From JAGQIB01 sp041393395 (GTDB lineage: Bacteria; ARS69), in NCBI GenBank assembly GCA_041393395.1, contig JAWKKG010000002.1, forward strand, positions 1,054,001 through 1,118,000: a stretch of 64,000 nt of DNA. The letters are read 5' to 3'. The notes beneath the pieces were generated by a model. It worked only from the letters and a program-made list of their open reading frames with translations, was not told the DNA's origin and did not search any database. Both the position numbers and the translations under genes were made by a program. Positions 62,239-64,000 of the stretch are shown piece after piece (position 1 is the stretch's first letter; every line of letters starts with the position of its first letter).

Positions 62239-64000
62239 TTGTTCCCACTCGGGAGCGGCCGCCGCGCCTGCGTTCCCTCGTCACGTACCGGTGAAAGACC
62301 GGACCGCCTCGGCGCGCCTCTCGCGTCGCTGGTCGGCATCATGGTGGCGATGGCTCTCGGTCCTTGGTTCGCGCGACCGGTGTTCGCGGTGCCTCCCACC
62401 GTGGTCGGCACGAGCCCCGCTCCGCAGGCACTCGGTGTGCCGCTGGACACCGTGGTCGAGATCGAACTCGCCGGCGACGTCGATCCCTCGACCGTCGCGC
62501 CTGCGAACATCCTCGTCACGAGTTCACTGCGCGGTCCGAACGCGATCGACGTCACCTGGCAGGCGGGTTCGGGGTTGCTCCGCCTGCATCCCCAGCAGGA
62601 GTTCCTGCCCGGGGAACGCGTCGCCGTCACGCTGACGCGTGGCATTCGGAGCGGCACGGGCGAGCCGCTCGCCGGTGGTCATCGTTTCGATTTCACCACG
62701 TGGAGTGCGCCCAGTCCGGGCGGTGATTTTCTCACGTCTTCCGCGAGCTGGCCGATCGGCAGCATCGCGTTCAACGCGACTCCGATCGACCTCGACGGCG
62801 ACGGTCTGCCCGAGATCGTCTTCTCGAACGCGGTGCCCGATTCCCTCACGATCCTCACGCCGGACGGCGCGGGATCGTTCGCGCCATACGCGCAACTGCC
62901 GACGGCGATCCTGCCGCGTCACGTCGCCACGGGAGACGTGGACCAGGACGGCTTGCCCGACCTCGTGTGCTGCGGCAGCGGACCGAACCTCGTGCAGGTT
63001 TTCCGGAACCTGGGAGCCGGCGCGTTTCGCCCGGCGGAGGACTGGGTCACCGGACAGACGCCGTACGGCGCCTGGGTCGGCGACCTCGACGCGGACGGCG
63101 ACCTCGACATCGCCACGGCGAACTTCAACAGCCACGACATCAGCGTGCTCCGCAACGAAGGCGGCGCCGTATTCGCGGCCGCGGTCTCGTACGCGGCAGG
63201 GCCGGGGGCCGACAGCCCGCGCTTCGTCGACGGGGCCGATCTCGACGGCGACGGCGACATCGATCTCGTGTGCTGCAACGGCTACTCGTACGACGTTTCG
63301 GTGTTCCTCAACGCCGGCGACGGCACGCTCGTCTCGCCGACCGCGCTGCTTCCCACCGGCGACAGTCCGCAGTATCTCGAGCTCCGCGACTTCTCGGGTG
63401 ATGGGCTCGTGGACATCCTCACCGTGGACTCGATCGGCGAGACCATCAGCCTGCTTCGCGGGAACGGCGACGGCACGTTCCAGGCCGCGCAGAGCTTCGA
63501 CGTCGCCGGCCAGCTCCCGTACGGACTGCAGGTCGTGGATCTCGACGGGGATCTCGACCTCGACGTCGTGGTGCCGATCCGGGGCCTCAGCGGCTGGCGG
63601 CCGATGTGGAACGACGGCACCGGGAACTTCTCGCTCGGTTCGCTCTATCTCGGCGGCAATCACTGTCACACGATCGCCGCCGCCGACTGGGATCACGACG
63701 GCGACATCGACGTCGCAGCGGGTTTCGCGATCTCGCGCGACATGTTCCTGTACACGCACGCGCGCGCGCCCGGTGTCGTGGCCACCACACCCCGCAGCAA
63801 CGCGACCGGAGTCGCGCTCGATGCGCCGATCGAGTTGTACTTCGACACCGAGCTGACGCCGGAGTCGATCGTCGCGGCCGGATTCCGGATCCGCGGCACG
63901 CAGTCGGGCCCGCACGTCGCCTCGATCGTGTGGGATGGCGGATCGAATCGCGTCTTGCTCACGCCGCAGTCGCCGTTCTTGCCCGGGGAGGTCGTGCACG
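62239..64000 (+). CDS. Exported FG-GAP/VCBS repeat protein (3' truncated by window edge)
   Basis: The frame is open to the window end. TTG 62239 is preferred because GGAGG is upstream and the product then has a basic n-region before the hydrophobic LASLVGIMVAMALGPWF and a cleavage site at VFA-VPP; ATG 62341 would leave too short a signal. A SbsA-type Ig domain (about 53-150, VVGTSPAPQALGVPLDTVVEIELAG) is followed by seven FG-GAP units with calcium-binding DxDxDGxxD loops (DLDGDGLPEIV, DVDQDGLPDLV, DLDADGDLDIA, and others), forming a beta-propeller. A second Ig domain starts near GVVATTPRSNATGVALDAP. A surface or secreted binding protein is likely. The C-terminal sorting region is not visible. 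Confidence 0.82.
   Translation, partial: MFPLGSGRRACVPSSRTGERPDRLGAPLASLVGIMVAMALGPWFARPVFAVPPTVVGTSPAPQALGVPLDTVVEIELAGDVDPSTVAPANILVTSSLRGPNAIDVTWQAGSGLLRLHPQQEFLPGERVAVTLTRGIRSGTGEPLAGGHRFDFTTWSAPSPGGDFLTSSASWPIGSIAFNATPIDLDGDGLPEIVFSNAVPDSLTILTPDGAGSFAPYAQLPTAILPRHVATGDVDQDGLPDLVCCGSGPNLVQVFRNLGAGAFRPAEDWVTGQTPYGAWVGDLDADGDLDIATANFNSHDISVLRNEGGAVFAAAVSYAAGPGADSPRFVDGADLDGDGDIDLVCCNGYSYDVSVFLNAGDGTLVSPTALLPTGDSPQYLELRDFSGDGLVDILTVDSIGETISLLRGNGDGTFQAAQSFDVAGQLPYGLQVVDLDGDLDLDVVVPIRGLSGWRPMWNDGTGNFSLGSLYLGGNHCHTIAAADWDHDGDIDVAAGFAISRDMFLYTHARAPGVVATTPRSNATGVALDAPIELYFDTELTPESIVAAGFRIRGTQSGPHVASIVWDGGSNRVLLTPQSPFLPGEVVH

Noticed and set aside
62341..62343. ATG 62341 as the start of the FG-GAP protein
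   Set aside because: It would leave a signal peptide without a basic n-region; TTG 62239 gives a complete one and has a ribosome-binding site. Not excluded entirely.
62524..63999. A 491-codon open frame on the minus strand at the window end
   Set aside because: The plus strand there encodes clear FG-GAP repeats with calcium-binding loops, so this is antisense shadow.

Overview
The window is high-GC bacterial DNA with dense, largely operonic gene packing. It has the features of an FCB-group-like Gram-negative bacterium. Candidatus Eisenbacteria or a related candidate phylum is my best guess, from family content rather than a marker gene. The pointers are several secreted proteins with FlgD-like C-terminal domains ending in a short beta-strand tail, many lipoproteins with a lipobox, a beta-helix surface protein, an FG-GAP protein, DUF3604, DUF3810, and multiple alkaline-phosphatase-superfamily proteins. 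No tRNA, rRNA, CRISPR array or insertion sequence was found.

Layout, left to right. 1-7.9 kb: DUF502 membrane protein (cut by the edge), MgtE Mg2+ channel, a small secreted protein overlapping a TPR-type sigma54 activator, an 890-bp gap with a well-formed sigma54 promoter, then a secreted protein, RecO and a DUF3465-like protein. 7.9-15.7 kb: beta-helix protein, GAF (fRMsr-like) protein with a hybrid histidine kinase, and a leftward operon of a PtsN-like IIA protein, a zinc ribbon, a eukaryote-type UGPase and a DUF3810 protein. 15.8-23.3 kb: two secreted proteins (one with thirteen 10-residue repeats), an AtoE permease coupled to a Rieske oxygenase, and two secreted proteins sharing a C-terminal tag. 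23.5-36.2 kb: glyQ-GNAT-glyS runs straight into a surface-glycan-type set: AP lipoprotein, DUF3604 lipoprotein, AP protein, DPM1-like GT2, GT39 and YfhO-like protein. 36.3-42.4 kb: a second tag protein, then AP lipoprotein, GT39-TPR, AP lipoprotein. 42.5-49.8 kb: four exported proteins behind two TTGACA promoters. 49.9-56 kb: isocitrate/isopropylmalate-type dehydrogenase, and a leftward pair of GT39-TPR and spermidine-synthase-like/TPR membrane proteins. 56-64 kb: pyruvate phosphate dikinase with a Lys/Ala-rich tail, a second sigma54 activator, rpsU, a small zinc-ribbon gene, rpmI, and an FG-GAP protein running off the end.

Two loci stand out. One is the gap after the first sigma54 activator: two dyads, a near-consensus -24/-12 promoter and a 12-bp terminator-like hairpin enclose about 365 nt with no convincing reading frame, so it may encode an activator-linked small RNA. 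The other is the AP/GT-C/DPM1-like gene set. Its enzyme families resemble those used to build phospho-decorated, polyprenyl-phosphate-dependent glycans such as the eukaryotic GPI anchor, but its product is unknown. Coding starts were set by overlap with the upstream stop codon, Shine-Dalgarno spacing and signal peptides. Many genes overlap by ATGA or GTGA, so translational coupling is widespread.
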